Source: Anaerolineales bacterium (GTDB lineage: Bacteria > Chloroflexota > Anaerolineae > Anaerolineales > Villigracilaceae). From it: a stretch of 32,893 bases of DNA. The stretch spans positions 1 to 32,893 of the forward strand of contig JAFGMV010000047.1 of assembly GCA_016927315.1 (NCBI GenBank). Reading direction: 5' to 3'. Positions 8,523 to 16,548 of the stretch are shown one piece after another (the first letter of the stretch is position 1; every line of letters starts with the position of its first letter). The translations under genes were made by a program, and so were the position numbers. The notes under the pieces are model-generated. The model made no database searches and had not been told where the DNA came from. It saw only the letters and a program-made list of their open reading frames with translations.

Positions 8523-9397
8523 GGTCTTGGCCACCTGCTTCCCACGCCATAATTGCTGATTTCTTTAAACAAATTCTGAAAAGCCGTCTTGTATGATGGA
8601 TAAATATCCAGCAACGTCCGGCCACGGGCGGTCCCTTCTGCAATGGAACGGTCAAAAGGAATCCGTATTATTATTGACAGCCCGGCCTCGGCACAGAACT
8701 CATCCACACCCTGGTAACCCAACCCATCACGGTTAATAATCACCCCAACGGGAATAGTAAATTTTGCAGCAATTTGTAAAGCCAGTTTTAGATCGTGTAA
8801 ACCAAAGGGGGTCGGTTCCGTGACCAGAAGCAAAAAGTCGGCGCCACATACCGCTTCTACCATTGGACAGGAAGTGCCGGGAGGGGCATCAATGACCACA
8901 ACCTGGCTTTCATCAGATTCTCCTGCCCATTGTTTCAGGAGACGCACGATCGGGAGTGCCATCGGCTCCCCCACATTCATCACTCCTCGAAAATAACGAA
9001 ACCCGTCTTGTGCCGGACCGTGTTCCAGAACACCGATCACATTCTGCTTTTCAGAGATAGCACCTTCTGGACACATCAGAGTGCAACTTCCACAACTATG
9101 GCAAAGTTGTGGAAAAACCAACACCTTTTTCCCCAGCACCGCAATGGCATGGTATTGACAAACTTCGGCGCATTTCCCACATAAAGAACAAATCTCCTGA
9201 TTTACTTCCGGTATCCGCACACCCACATCCCGGGTGTGCTCGATTTCGGGTTTTAGGAACAAATGCGAATTGGGAGCCTCAACATCCGCATCCAAAAAAA
9301 GAAGAGAGGCTCCCTGTACGTCCAGGCTTCTTGCGAGGCTGGTAGCAACGGTTGTTTTTCCGGTTCCACCCTTTCCACTGGCAACAGCAATAATCAT
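8519..9397 (-). CDS. MinD/Mrp-type ATPase with two [4Fe-4S] sites (first copy)
   Basis: This 292-residue protein has the same architecture as its downstream neighbour. The P-loop SGKGGTGKTT lies at 7-16 and LDADVEAPNSH follows. A two-cluster ferredoxin insert has Cys70, 73, 76, 80 (CSLCGKCAEVC) and Cys99, 102, 105, 109 (CHSCGSCTLMC). IDAPPGTSCP and TEPTPFGLHDL complete the MinD-type core. Such proteins are thought to hand metal clusters to targets in an ATP-dependent way. NifX-like small proteins lie directly upstream and a MIP18 protein downstream, so the operon looks like a metal-cluster assembly set. It overlaps the next gene by four bases (ATGA). The exact cargo cannot be told from sequence. 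Confidence 0.9.
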   Translation of the reverse strand: MIIAVASGKGGTGKTTVATSLARSLDVQGASLLFLDADVEAPNSHLFLKPEIEHTRDVGVRIPEVNQEICSLCGKCAEVCQYHAIAVLGKKVLVFPQLCHSCGSCTLMCPEGAISEKQNVIGVLEHGPAQDGFRYFRGVMNVGEPMALPIVRLLKQWAGESDESQVVVIDAPPGTSCPMVEAVCGADFLLLVTEPTPFGLHDLKLALQIAAKFTIPVGVIINRDGLGYQGVDEFCAEAGLSIIIRIPFDRSIAEGTARGRTLLDIYPSYKTAFQNLFKEISNYGVGSRWPRP

Positions 9398-9414
9398 TGG
9401 CTGGCCCTATTATC

Positions 9415-9783
9415 TCAAGAGCCATGTTTGCCGGCACTTGTTGGAGAACTGACTGCAATCAAATCCCCCTTTTTGAATTCTTTCACAACAGAACGGATGG
9501 TATTAACCCTCTCATTAAAAATATACATCGATATATCCGCTGCCAAAAGAGCCTCATAAGCATTAGGGCCAAAGTCACCACTTATGACTGCATCTGGATC
9601 TAACCCGGCAACAAACTGTGCCGCTTTTACACCTGCACCGCCGCTGGCAGCCATTCCTGGGTTTCGAAAAGACTCCCAGTCCAACGATTCGGTATCGACC
9701 AAGATCAGATTTGCACTGCGCCCAAACCTCTGATCGACTTCAGCATCGATGCTTTCTGCCGCAGCAGATATAATGATTTTCAT
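9415..9783 (-). CDS. NifX/NifB-C-terminal-like (dinitrogenase cofactor family) protein
   Basis: This 122-residue protein is of the Nif-Mo/Fe-cofactor binding superfamily (NifX, NafY, C-terminal NifB, orange protein). It begins MKIIISAAAESIDAEVDQRFGR, the usual opening strand and RFGR motif. It then has SFRNPGMAASGGAGVKAAQF and DAVISGDFGPNAYEALLAA, the typical Rossmann-like core. Relatives bind oxygen-sensitive metal clusters. No nitrogenase genes are present in the window, so a role in nitrogen fixation is not supported. The neighbours point to an ORP-like function. AGGAG lies nine bases before the ATG. Confidence 0.88.
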   Translation of the reverse strand: MKIIISAAAESIDAEVDQRFGRSANLILVDTESLDWESFRNPGMAASGGAGVKAAQFVAGLDPDAVISGDFGPNAYEALLAADISMYIFNERVNTIRSVVKEFKKGDLIAVSSPTSAGKHGS

Positions 9784-9794
9784 TCAAGAAACTC

Positions 9795-10124
9795 CTATTC
9801 TCTTATCAGACGAGTATTACATTCCGGGCAATTTATACTACTACAGGGATTCCCCGGATTATGCGGTTGTGAATACCCGCAAGCCGGGCAAACACACTTG
9901 CTGTCTGAATTGAACCAGGGTTTATTCCAGAAACCCCAACCACGACCCCTGCCAAAACCGCCTCCCCGTCCACCTTGTCCACCTTGTCCACGGCGAAACC
10001 CACCTAAAAAACCTCTAGATTGTGTTTCTGGTGTTTTCTTATCACTTCCATTTCCACAATCCCCCAGTCCGCGTCCTGTTTTCGGACCTTCTCCTTCTGG
10101 TCCAGTATGATCGCTACCAGGCAT
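9795..10124 (-). CDS. DUF5320-like Gly/Arg-rich protein with zinc-ribbon tail
   Basis: This 109-residue protein opens with MPGSDHTGPEGEGPKTGRGLGDC, the Pro/Gly-rich start seen in the DUF5320 family that accompanies NifX-like proteins in many anaerobes. A flexible centre rich in Gly, Arg and Gln follows (about residues 40-65). The C-terminus has a four-cysteine ribbon: CVCPACGYSQPH and later CSSINCPECN. A metal or RNA/protein binding scaffold is possible, but the function is unknown. AAGGAG lies seven bases before ATG 10124. It sits between the two NifX-like genes. Confidence 0.8.
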   Translation of the reverse strand: MPGSDHTGPEGEGPKTGRGLGDCGNGSDKKTPETQSRGFLGGFRRGQGGQGGRGGGFGRGRGWGFWNKPWFNSDSKCVCPACGYSQPHNPGNPCSSINCPECNTRLIRE

Positions 10125-10150
10125 GATATTCTCCTTTCTCTTGTCCGTAA

Positions 10151-10549
10151 CTAATGTAACTTCTCGACATGATCAACAATTTCACCACGCGCATATGCCA
10201 GGACAGCCTCCTCAATTTCAGCAATATTGGTTACAATCGGCCGGATATTACGTTTTTCCATACTGATATAAGCGCCACGCCCCATACCACGGCATAGGAG
10301 TGCTTCACAATCCGCAATCTCTTCTGACATGCGCAGATGTTTATCGTGAGAATCAGCTCCCATGCCATGAGGCTGGCCTGGTTCATCCTGGTGATGAGCC
10401 TCGTTTGCGAAGTGATTGTGTCCTAACTTATCGCGCAATTCTCGTTCAATAATTTTTCCTTCTTCGACGGTCATGACCATGTAATAAGCTGCCCGCCCAA
10501 AATGCAGGCTGATCGTCTTTCCATCATCAGTTATTGCGGCTACCTTCAT
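10151..10549 (-). CDS. NifX-like protein with His-rich insertion
   Basis: This 132-residue protein is of the NifX/NifB-C-terminal superfamily. The opening MKVAAITDDGKTISLHFGRA gives the first strand and the HFGR motif. The ending has CEALLCRGMGRGAYISMEKR and NIRPIVTNIAEIEEAVLAY. Between them, residues 44-71 form an insertion with seven histidines plus Asp/Glu (GHNHF, AHHQDEP, HGMGADSHDKH). It looks like a metal-binding loop, and similar His-rich inserts occur in relatives. It is the first structural gene after the regulator. AAGGAG precedes ATG 10549. Which metal it binds cannot be told. Confidence 0.87.
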   Translation of the reverse strand: MKVAAITDDGKTISLHFGRAAYYMVMTVEEGKIIERELRDKLGHNHFANEAHHQDEPGQPHGMGADSHDKHLRMSEEIADCEALLCRGMGRGAYISMEKRNIRPIVTNIAEIEEAVLAYARGEIVDHVEKLH

Positions 10550-10563
10550 ATCTTTTCTCCTTA

Positions 10564-11172
10564 CTACTCATTCAGTGCAAAATGTTTTTTGATCGGCTGA
10601 TCGCGTTTATCGAATCGGGAGATTACTAACAAGACGCGCGCCGGTTGACGACCCGGATTCATCCAGCCATGAGGCAGGTGGGCTTCGAACAAAATACTAT
10701 CCCCAACTTCCAAAAGATAAATCTCATTATCGATAGAATAATTCACTTGGCCATCCAGGCAGTATACAAACTCAAGACCAGCATGAACAATGGAATTCTC
10801 TCCGCTGTTCGAAATCGGCTGCAGTGTAACGATAAATGGTTCGAATTCGATTGACCCCAATCCTTCACCCATATTGTCCAGCATACCATGCGAAAATACA
10901 GCGCGCGGTCTCTTATCAGACTTCTGAAAAACAATGTGCTTTTCGGGTTGGCCTTTTTCAAAGAAAGCTTTAATGGGCACTTCAAGTCCGCGGGCTAATT
11001 GCTGCAGGGTACTGACACTTGGAGAAGTACGTCCGTTTTCGATCAGACTGAGAGTGTTGACATTTAAATCGCTTAATTCAGCCAGTACACGGATAGACAG
11101 GCCTTTATTTATCCTAAGCATCCGTAGACATTGACCGACATCGATATCCAGGTCATTTTCTTCAATCGCCAT
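10564..11172 (-). CDS. XRE-family regulator with C-terminal cupin
   Basis: A regulator of about 202 residues. Residues about 17-70 form a Cro/C1-type helix-turn-helix (CLRMLRINKGLSIRVLAELS, then NTLSLIENGRTSPSVSTLQQ). The second half is a cupin barrel (GLEFVYCLDGQVNYSIDNEI, then GDSILFEAHLPHGWMN) that probably senses a small ligand or metal. It leads the NifX/MinD operon with only 14 bases to the next gene, so it likely controls its own operon. I choose ATG 11172, with GGAG seven bases upstream. A longer start at TTG 11196 would place the binding site inside the gene. Confidence 0.88.
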   Translation of the reverse strand: MAIEENDLDIDVGQCLRMLRINKGLSIRVLAELSDLNVNTLSLIENGRTSPSVSTLQQLARGLEVPIKAFFEKGQPEKHIVFQKSDKRPRAVFSHGMLDNMGEGLGSIEFEPFIVTLQPISNSGENSIVHAGLEFVYCLDGQVNYSIDNEIYLLEVGDSILFEAHLPHGWMNPGRQPARVLLVISRFDKRDQPIKKHFALNE

Positions 11173-11286
11173 CCTCAATCTCCAACAACTCCTCAATGCA
11201 AATCAAATTACCACTCTCGATCTGTTCGAGATATTTCACTGGTTGTTTTACCGGTAGAAACGTACCTTTCGGCCAGATCAAACAAT

Positions 11287-11314
11287 ATTATAGTACATAA
11301 ACCGCACAATACAA
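11287..11314 (-). promoter_or_regulatory. Promoter of the XRE-NifX-MinD operon
   Basis: On the minus strand TTGTAT (11309-11314) and a perfect TATAAT (11287-11292) are 16 bp apart. Transcription would start near 11280 and leave a leader of about 108 bases before ATG 11172. The -10 lies in ATTATAGTA (11287-11295), which recurs exactly 40 bp away at 11327-11335, a candidate paired operator for the XRE protein. Confidence 0.6.
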
Positions 11315-11365
11315 GCGCCCTCAACCATTATAGTAGTTGAGGGCGCCATTATCATTGCGCTTGTA
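11310..11365. terminator. Nested inverted repeats, possible M20 terminator or operator
   Basis: GCGCCCTCAAC (11315-11325) and GTTGAGGGCGC (11336-11346) form a perfect 11-bp stem with a 10-base loop. TACAAGCGC (11310-11318) can alternatively pair with GCGCTTGTA (11357-11365), so two structures compete for the same bases. In the minus direction it could end the M20 peptidase transcript, but the following U-run is poor. It also sits just upstream of the XRE operon promoter. The rest of the gene-free interval, 11366-11612, shows no feature I can support. Confidence 0.5.
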
Positions 11366-11612
11366 TGTGCAAGTCGCAGTAAAAAAATGGATTCCTGTAA
11401 GACTGTAAAAGTGGGTTTTGTCCCCCTCGTTCCTCTTTGGGGGTGCTGTGCGATAGTCCATCAGGCTGCCCATTCCGTCCTCCGGACTACGCTGACCGGT
11501 TTTACCAAAGTCGGTTTGATGAATCGCCGTGCCAACCCTGTTCGCAGTTCACCGAATATCACTTCGTGGCACAGGTGGCAGCAGGTAGCGTTGTTCGCTC
11601 AACCTTACAAAC

Positions 11613-12707
11613 CTACAAAGCATTCCAAATATTCACAACAAAATCGAACAACTGCTCCATTCCGGTTTGAACCGGATCAGTATAAATAAATTCTTTGGGC
11701 GTATGTGCTCCATTCCCGCGCGTGACGCCCAGGCAAATTGCAGGGTACCCCAGGCTGAGTGGAATATTGGCGTCTGTGGATCCAATCGATAGACAGGGTT
11801 TATAACCATGCCTGCGAAGCGTCCGCTTTGCCAGTCTCACCAATGGATTAAGTGCCGGAATAGCTCCCGCCGGCCGCTGACCAATTCTTTCAATTTCTAC
11901 AGCTACCTGTTCCCGCTCAACCATAGCCGTCAACTGTTCAACCTGAACCACCAATCTGGAAAGGACTGAGGCATCCTCCGAACGCAAGTCAAGCTCAAAA
12001 GAAGTCTCAGGAGCCAGGACATTGATCGCTACACCTCCGAGAATTTTCCCAACATTCATACTGGTGCGAGGTTTTGCCGGAAGGTGCAGTGAAGTGAGTG
12101 ATGTAATCAGCCTCGCGGTTTCGTGAATCGCCGATGGGCAACCATATTCAGCCCAGGAATGACCTCCGGGGGTACGTATGGTTATTCGATAGCGCTCCAC
12201 TCCAAGGGCACGGTGATAGATATACCCCAATGCCAGGCCTTCAATAACCAGATAGGCCTGAACATTCGCACCAAAATGATCAACGACGGCTCGCATTCCT
12301 CGCAAATCCCCCAATCCCTCTTCGCCGACATTGGCCACCAACCAGATATCTCCTTCGGGCCGAAACACCTGTTCGCGAAGCATCCACAACAGACCAAACA
12401 GTGCGGCGACTCCCAGAGAATTATCTCCAATCCCTGGTCCAATGATTCGATCCGGCTGACGGGAAATTTCCAAATCAGTTTCTCTTGGAAAAACCGTATC
12501 AAGGTGCGCACTAATAATTAACGGATTGGCATTTCCGAATCCTTCAATGCGCCCATACACATTCCATAGATCGTCCATCCGGACATCTTTCAAGTTTTCT
12601 GACTTAAAAAGGTTATGCACAAATAGAGCCCGCTGCTCCTCGGCAAAGGGAGGCGCCGGGACTTGCTGTATCTGCACTGAAAGGTCTAGCAATCGATCAT
12701 AATCCAT
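11613..12707 (-). CDS. M20-family zinc metallopeptidase
   Basis: A 364-residue cytoplasmic peptidase of the M20 group (PepT/ArgE/DapE relatives), predicted to remove residues from small peptides or acylated amino acids. Metal ligands are visible: His68 and Asp70 in SAHLDTVF, the bridging Asp95 in GIGDNSLG, Glu129/Glu130 in NVGEEGLGD, Glu156 in VIEG, and a late His in GNGAHTPKEF. A lid or dimerisation segment begins near GGHSWAEYG. The length is normal. It follows the sugar-kinase gene after 12 bases. A good promoter overlaps the kinase 3' end and there is no Shine-Dalgarno before ATG 12707. Substrate is unknown. Confidence 0.9.
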   Translation of the reverse strand: MDYDRLLDLSVQIQQVPAPPFAEEQRALFVHNLFKSENLKDVRMDDLWNVYGRIEGFGNANPLIISAHLDTVFPRETDLEISRQPDRIIGPGIGDNSLGVAALFGLLWMLREQVFRPEGDIWLVANVGEEGLGDLRGMRAVVDHFGANVQAYLVIEGLALGYIYHRALGVERYRITIRTPGGHSWAEYGCPSAIHETARLITSLTSLHLPAKPRTSMNVGKILGGVAINVLAPETSFELDLRSEDASVLSRLVVQVEQLTAMVEREQVAVEIERIGQRPAGAIPALNPLVRLAKRTLRRHGYKPCLSIGSTDANIPLSLGYPAICLGVTRGNGAHTPKEFIYTDPVQTGMEQLFDFVVNIWNAL

Positions 12708-12718
12708 GTTTTATAAAT

Positions 12719-12746
12719 ATTATACTTTGCGCACCAGTTCTTTCAA
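12719..12746 (-). promoter_or_regulatory. Internal promoter for the M20 peptidase gene
   Basis: On the minus strand TTGAAA (12741-12746) and TATAAT (12719-12724) are 16 bp apart, inside and just beyond the kinase stop. The ATG lies 11 bases after the -10 box, giving a leader of about five bases. Confidence 0.6.
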
Positions 12747-13724
12747 GACATCCAAGCGTGCCTGGGCAAGTCCCGGTAGAACATCCAAAGGGAAAAAAGC
12801 ACCACTGCCTTCCAATGAAATGGAGGCAGATACATTCCCATATAACGCCCCTTCAACCGGATCATAGTTTTTGCGATACCCGGCCAGGAAACCGCCACAA
12901 AAAGCATCCCCGACTCCTGTCGGATCAACAATCCTGCCAGGGTAAGCGGGAATTTCCCAATGCTGTTTGCCCCTGGCATCATACAGCAATTGCCCACCAG
13001 CCCCTTTCTTAATGAGAATAAGCTCACACCCATAGATGCCCAGGTCTTCTGCCATTTCCCATAGGTCATTTGTCTCTCCCCAATAGAGCGATTGAAGCTC
13101 TTCCCTCGAAGGCATGAACAAGGTCAGGTTTTGCAAGATTGCCGGGAGTTCCCGGCGAACTTCCGGGATCATATATCCAGGAGATGGATCCAGACTGATC
13201 GTTGTGACTGTCCCCTGCTTAAAGGCAGAAATCAATTGAGCCTGACTTATGAAATCCATTGGATTGATATGGACTGCACTGACAGCAAGATATTCATCCG
13301 GAATATCAGTTACCCGCGGGGCGGTTGGTTGATGTTGTTTGCGATTATCGATTACCTCGGGTTGCGGTTGAAATCCTAACAAAGCCTTGGGAAATCTCAG
13401 CTGCCGTCGCGCAAAATTTGAAACAATATCGTTGCGCTGCAATTCAAGTTTCTCATTATAGGCATAAAAAGAGCGCAAGTCCAAAGCGTGCGGAAAAATC
13501 TTAATCCCGCTGGTGTTAAAACCCAACTCTTCAAAAGACCTTATCCATTGGCGCGGGTAATCTTCCCCAACACACCCAAGCAGCCCAATACCTTTGTCCC
13601 ATAATGCAAGCCCGGCTGCAGAATAGAGAATAGGACCGCCAGGCGTATCTAGTAAGGGTGCGCCAATAGGAGGCAGCACATACTCGCGGCTAAATTGGCC
13701 CGCAATGACATATGTAACATTCAT
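12720..13724 (-). CDS. PfkB/ribokinase-family sugar or nucleoside kinase
   Basis: A kinase of about 334 residues that would phosphorylate a sugar, sugar acid or nucleoside with ATP. The N-terminal glycine motif is in TPGGPILYSAAGLALWDKG. The C-terminal PfkB signature with the catalytic base is DPTGVGDAFCGGFLAGY. LILIKKGAGGQLLYD is also typical of the family. The middle region is divergent and slightly longer than ribokinase, so the substrate cannot be named. ATG 13724 is used because it matches the family N-terminus and avoids a 50-base overlap with the kinase gene upstream. An in-frame start at 13820 is less likely. Confidence 0.85.
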   Translation of the reverse strand: MNVTYVIAGQFSREYVLPPIGAPLLDTPGGPILYSAAGLALWDKGIGLLGCVGEDYPRQWIRSFEELGFNTSGIKIFPHALDLRSFYAYNEKLELQRNDIVSNFARRQLRFPKALLGFQPQPEVIDNRKQHQPTAPRVTDIPDEYLAVSAVHINPMDFISQAQLISAFKQGTVTTISLDPSPGYMIPEVRRELPAILQNLTLFMPSREELQSLYWGETNDLWEMAEDLGIYGCELILIKKGAGGQLLYDARGKQHWEIPAYPGRIVDPTGVGDAFCGGFLAGYRKNYDPVEGALYGNVSASISLEGSGAFFPLDVLPGLAQARLDVLKELVRKV

Positions 13725-13770
13725 CAGGATTTTTACACCACCCGAATAAATAGCGACTACCGAGAATTGA

Positions 13771-15039
13771 TCAACTATTCCTGGCAAAAAACTGTTGAAC
13801 GGCGCCGGCTTGCTGCACACTTACCGGAAGAACAAAGATAAAAGTACTTCCTTCCCCTTCCACACTTTCTGCCCAGATACGCCCTCCATGCATTTCTACC
13901 ATCATTTTGGCAACAGACAATCCCAATCCCATCCCGCCATGCCTGCGTGTGAGATGTGATTCTGCCTGATAGAAGCGATCGAAGATTCGCGGCAAGTCAT
14001 TAACTGGTATCCCGATACCATTATCCCGAACAGATACTTTCACTGCACCGGACAGCGCTTCTCCCCTGACAGTAATCCGTCCATCCGGATCCGTAAAGGA
14101 CAGTGCATTTTTGATCAGATTCCCAAGGGCGGTGGAAATTTTTTCAGCATCACCTTCAATTACCAGATCTTCGCTTCCCAGTTCAGTTTCCAGCTTGAGT
14201 TTTTGCCGGATAGCTGTTTCAGAATACGAGTCGACAATATCCTCGATAATACGTTTTAACGAAATCGACCTGCGACGAATACGAGCAACCCCACTCTGGT
14301 AGTTATCAACATTGGACAGGCTCTCAATAATATCCTTCAACCTGGTCGCATTACGAACAATCGTATCCAACTGATCACTGTATTCGTCGTCGACTACTTC
14401 ACGCAAAAAAGTAGCATGCCCCAATATCAACCCCAGTGGCGTTCGCAACTCGTGGGAAGTAATCGCGATAAAATCATTCTTCAGCCGGTCCAACTCTGCA
14501 AGTTCATCGGTAACGGCCTGCACCTGGCGTTCAAGATGTTTATTTGACATTATTCCCCCAACCAGAGACGCGAGCATCTCTAGAATTGTGACATCATCCT
14601 CGGTATAATGGGCATTGTCCGCTTTGTTCAGGACTTCCATTACACCCAACACCTGACCCTTGAACACTACCGGTACACTTAAGAGCGACCGTGTTTCGAA
14701 ACCTGTCTTTTGATCTGGCCTTTTGAAATGATTTGCAGCCTTGCTGACATCCTGGACGACAACGGGCTGCAGGTCACGACAAACCTGACCGCCTATACTG
14801 CCATCCAGCGGTACTTCCATACCGGAAAGAGCATCACGATGGAACCAGGGTACTGAGATAAAACGCAAACAACCACAATCTTCATCATACTCGAGAATGG
14901 AAACGGCTTCACAACCGATCAATTCACTGGCAATCGATGAAATGGTAGCAAGAAACGCATCAAACTTCAGCGGTTCTTTTAATTTTCGAAGCAGTTCTTC
15001 CAGAAGTTGTGCGCGGTGTAAGTGGTCGGATTCGCTCAT
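13771..15039 (-). CDS. GAF-domain sensor histidine kinase
   Basis: This 422-residue soluble histidine kinase has a GAF domain (about 20-165) and then a coiled helix into the HisKA dimerisation domain. The phosphorylated His196 lies in ITSHELRTPLG. The ATPase domain shows the N box (NLIKNAL), G1 (DNGIGIPVNDLPRIFDRF) and G2 (GMGLGLSVAKMM). No membrane segment is seen, so it senses a cytoplasmic signal. No response regulator is adjacent. The nearest in the window is the OmpR-type gene at 24733. A -10 TATAAT lies at 15087-15092 upstream on the minus strand. Confidence 0.92.
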   Translation of the reverse strand: MSESDHLHRAQLLEELLRKLKEPLKFDAFLATISSIASELIGCEAVSILEYDEDCGCLRFISVPWFHRDALSGMEVPLDGSIGGQVCRDLQPVVVQDVSKAANHFKRPDQKTGFETRSLLSVPVVFKGQVLGVMEVLNKADNAHYTEDDVTILEMLASLVGGIMSNKHLERQVQAVTDELAELDRLKNDFIAITSHELRTPLGLILGHATFLREVVDDEYSDQLDTIVRNATRLKDIIESLSNVDNYQSGVARIRRRSISLKRIIEDIVDSYSETAIRQKLKLETELGSEDLVIEGDAEKISTALGNLIKNALSFTDPDGRITVRGEALSGAVKVSVRDNGIGIPVNDLPRIFDRFYQAESHLTRRHGGMGLGLSVAKMMVEMHGGRIWAESVEGEGSTFIFVLPVSVQQAGAVQQFFARNS

Positions 15040-15170
15040 ATTTTGTTGAACTCTGACCTGTCCTCCAGCAAAATATTCGTAATAAGATTATACTTTGCTT
15101 TAAGTGCTGTAATGCAATTACAAACAAATAATGACAAAATAACGCTATAGTCAAGCGAAGGAGAAACTAC

Positions 15171-16256
15171 ATGGCAAACAAAAAAGTGCGCGTTGCAATT
15201 ATTGGTGTAGGAAATTGTGCCTCATCCCTGGTTCAGGGAATCCAATACTACAAAGACACTCCCAATGATGCTTCCGTTCCCGGTCTGATGCATGTAAATT
15301 TGGGCGGGTATCACGTCAGTGATATCGAATTTTCAATGGGTATTGATGTCGTCGACACAAAAGTAGGGAAAGATCTTTCTGAGGCAATTTTCGCTTTCCC
15401 AAATAACACCTATAAGTTCTGCGAGGTTCCCAAACTAAATGTTCCCGTGGTGCGCGGTATGACGCATGATGGTTTGGGAAAATATCTATCCAAAATCCTT
15501 ACCAAAGCTCCCGGTCCGACAGATGATATTGTTGGCCTACTCAAAAAGACCAAAACCGATGTTGTATTAAACTACCTGCCAGTCGGTTCAGAAATGGCAA
15601 CCAAATGGTATGTTGAACAGGCCCTCGAGGCCGGTTGTGCCTTTGTCAATGGAATTCCGGTCTTCATCGCATCTTCTGAATACTGGTCCAAACGCTTCAT
15701 AGATGCCGGCTTACCCATACTTGGTGATGATATCAAATCACAGGTTGGAGCGACCATCCTGCATCGCGTACTAACGACACTGTTCGTTGATCGGGGCGTA
15801 CGCCTGGATAACACATACCAGCTAAATTTTGGTGGGAATACAGATTTTCTCAACATGCTTGAACGTGAACGGCTTGAATCCAAGAAAATTTCAAAAACCA
15901 ATGCAGTGACAAGTATGCTGCCATATACCCTCGACCCTGATAACGTTCATGTCGGCCCAAGCGACCATGTGCCCTGGCTGAGTGATCGCAAGTGGTGCTA
16001 TATACGAATGGAAGGTACCACCTTTGGTGAAGTACCGCTCAACCTGGAAGCCAAACTCGAAGTATGGGACAGTCCCAACTCTGCCGGCGTAATGATCGAT
16101 GCCGTTCGCTGCGCTAAACTTGCCCTTGATCGTGGTCTATCCGGCCCAATTGTCGCCCCCTCTTCCTATTTCTTTAAGACGCCACCCAAGCAGTTCCGGG
16201 ACAGTATCTGCCGGGAAATGACCGAAGCTTTCATATTAGGTGAACAAAAAGATTGA
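15171..16256 (+). CDS. ino1: myo-Inositol-1-phosphate synthase
   Basis: This 361-residue enzyme converts glucose 6-phosphate to 1L-myo-inositol 1-phosphate using bound NAD, the first step toward inositol lipids or inositol-derived solutes. The N-terminal dinucleotide motif [14 protein letters not shown] is diagnostic. [27 protein letters not shown] and [16 protein letters not shown] are the conserved catalytic and NAD-binding blocks. The length matches the short actinobacterial/archaeal-type enzyme, not the longer eukaryotic form. AAGGAG lies seven bases before the ATG. It stands alone, divergent from the histidine kinase. A product role in phosphatidylinositol synthesis is inference, as no partner genes are adjacent. 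Confidence 0.92.
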   Translation: MANKKVRVAIIGVGNCASSLVQGIQYYKDTPNDASVPGLMHVNLGGYHVSDIEFSMGIDVVDTKVGKDLSEAIFAFPNNTYKFCEVPKLNVPVVRGMTHDGLGKYLSKILTKAPGPTDDIVGLLKKTKTDVVLNYLPVGSEMATKWYVEQALEAGCAFVNGIPVFIASSEYWSKRFIDAGLPILGDDIKSQVGATILHRVLTTLFVDRGVRLDNTYQLNFGGNTDFLNMLERERLESKKISKTNAVTSMLPYTLDPDNVHVGPSDHVPWLSDRKWCYIRMEGTTFGEVPLNLEAKLEVWDSPNSAGVMIDAVRCAKLALDRGLSGPIVAPSSYFFKTPPKQFRDSICREMTEAFILGEQKD

Positions 16257-16509
16257 CGACTCTGCCCGGGTCAGATACACTGGTGTGGTTCCTAACAATG
16301 TGCCTGACCTCACGATTGGTCAGTCAAACACGAAATGATCGGAAGAAGTACCCTATAGAAATAAAAAGGATGATCGTTCCTGAATGGAAGGTGATTTCTT
16401 TTGAGCCTGCAGTCAAAGGATGGATTATGCAAATACCACCCTTCGACCGCCGCTTCGACTTCGCTCAATATCCGCTCAGAGACTGGATGCCTTTTCCAAA
16501 AAAATAAAT

Positions 16510-16536
16510 TTGATAAATTACTATTTACTGTATACT
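16510..16536 (+). promoter_or_regulatory. Candidate promoter for the deacetylase lipoprotein
   Basis: TTGATA (16510-16515) and TATACT (16531-16536) are 15 bp apart, a little short. The ATG at 16549 lies 12 bases after the -10 box and lacks a Shine-Dalgarno sequence. The interval 16257-16509 holds no gene I can support. Confidence 0.45.
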
Positions 16537-16548
16537 GATCCTACTCGA

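Noticed and set aside
9415-10549. Nitrogen-fixation genes (NifX-like names)
   Set aside because: No nifHDK, nifE/N or nifB is present. The NifX fold is shared with orange protein and other carriers.
11321-11548. Minus-strand 75-codon open frame in the XRE/M20 gap
   Set aside because: It has no convincing start, passes through the hairpin, and matches no family I can recognise.
16253-16507. 84-codon frame after ino1
   Set aside because: It overlaps the ino1 stop by a few bases, lacks a ribosome binding site, and has low-quality residues with no family pattern.
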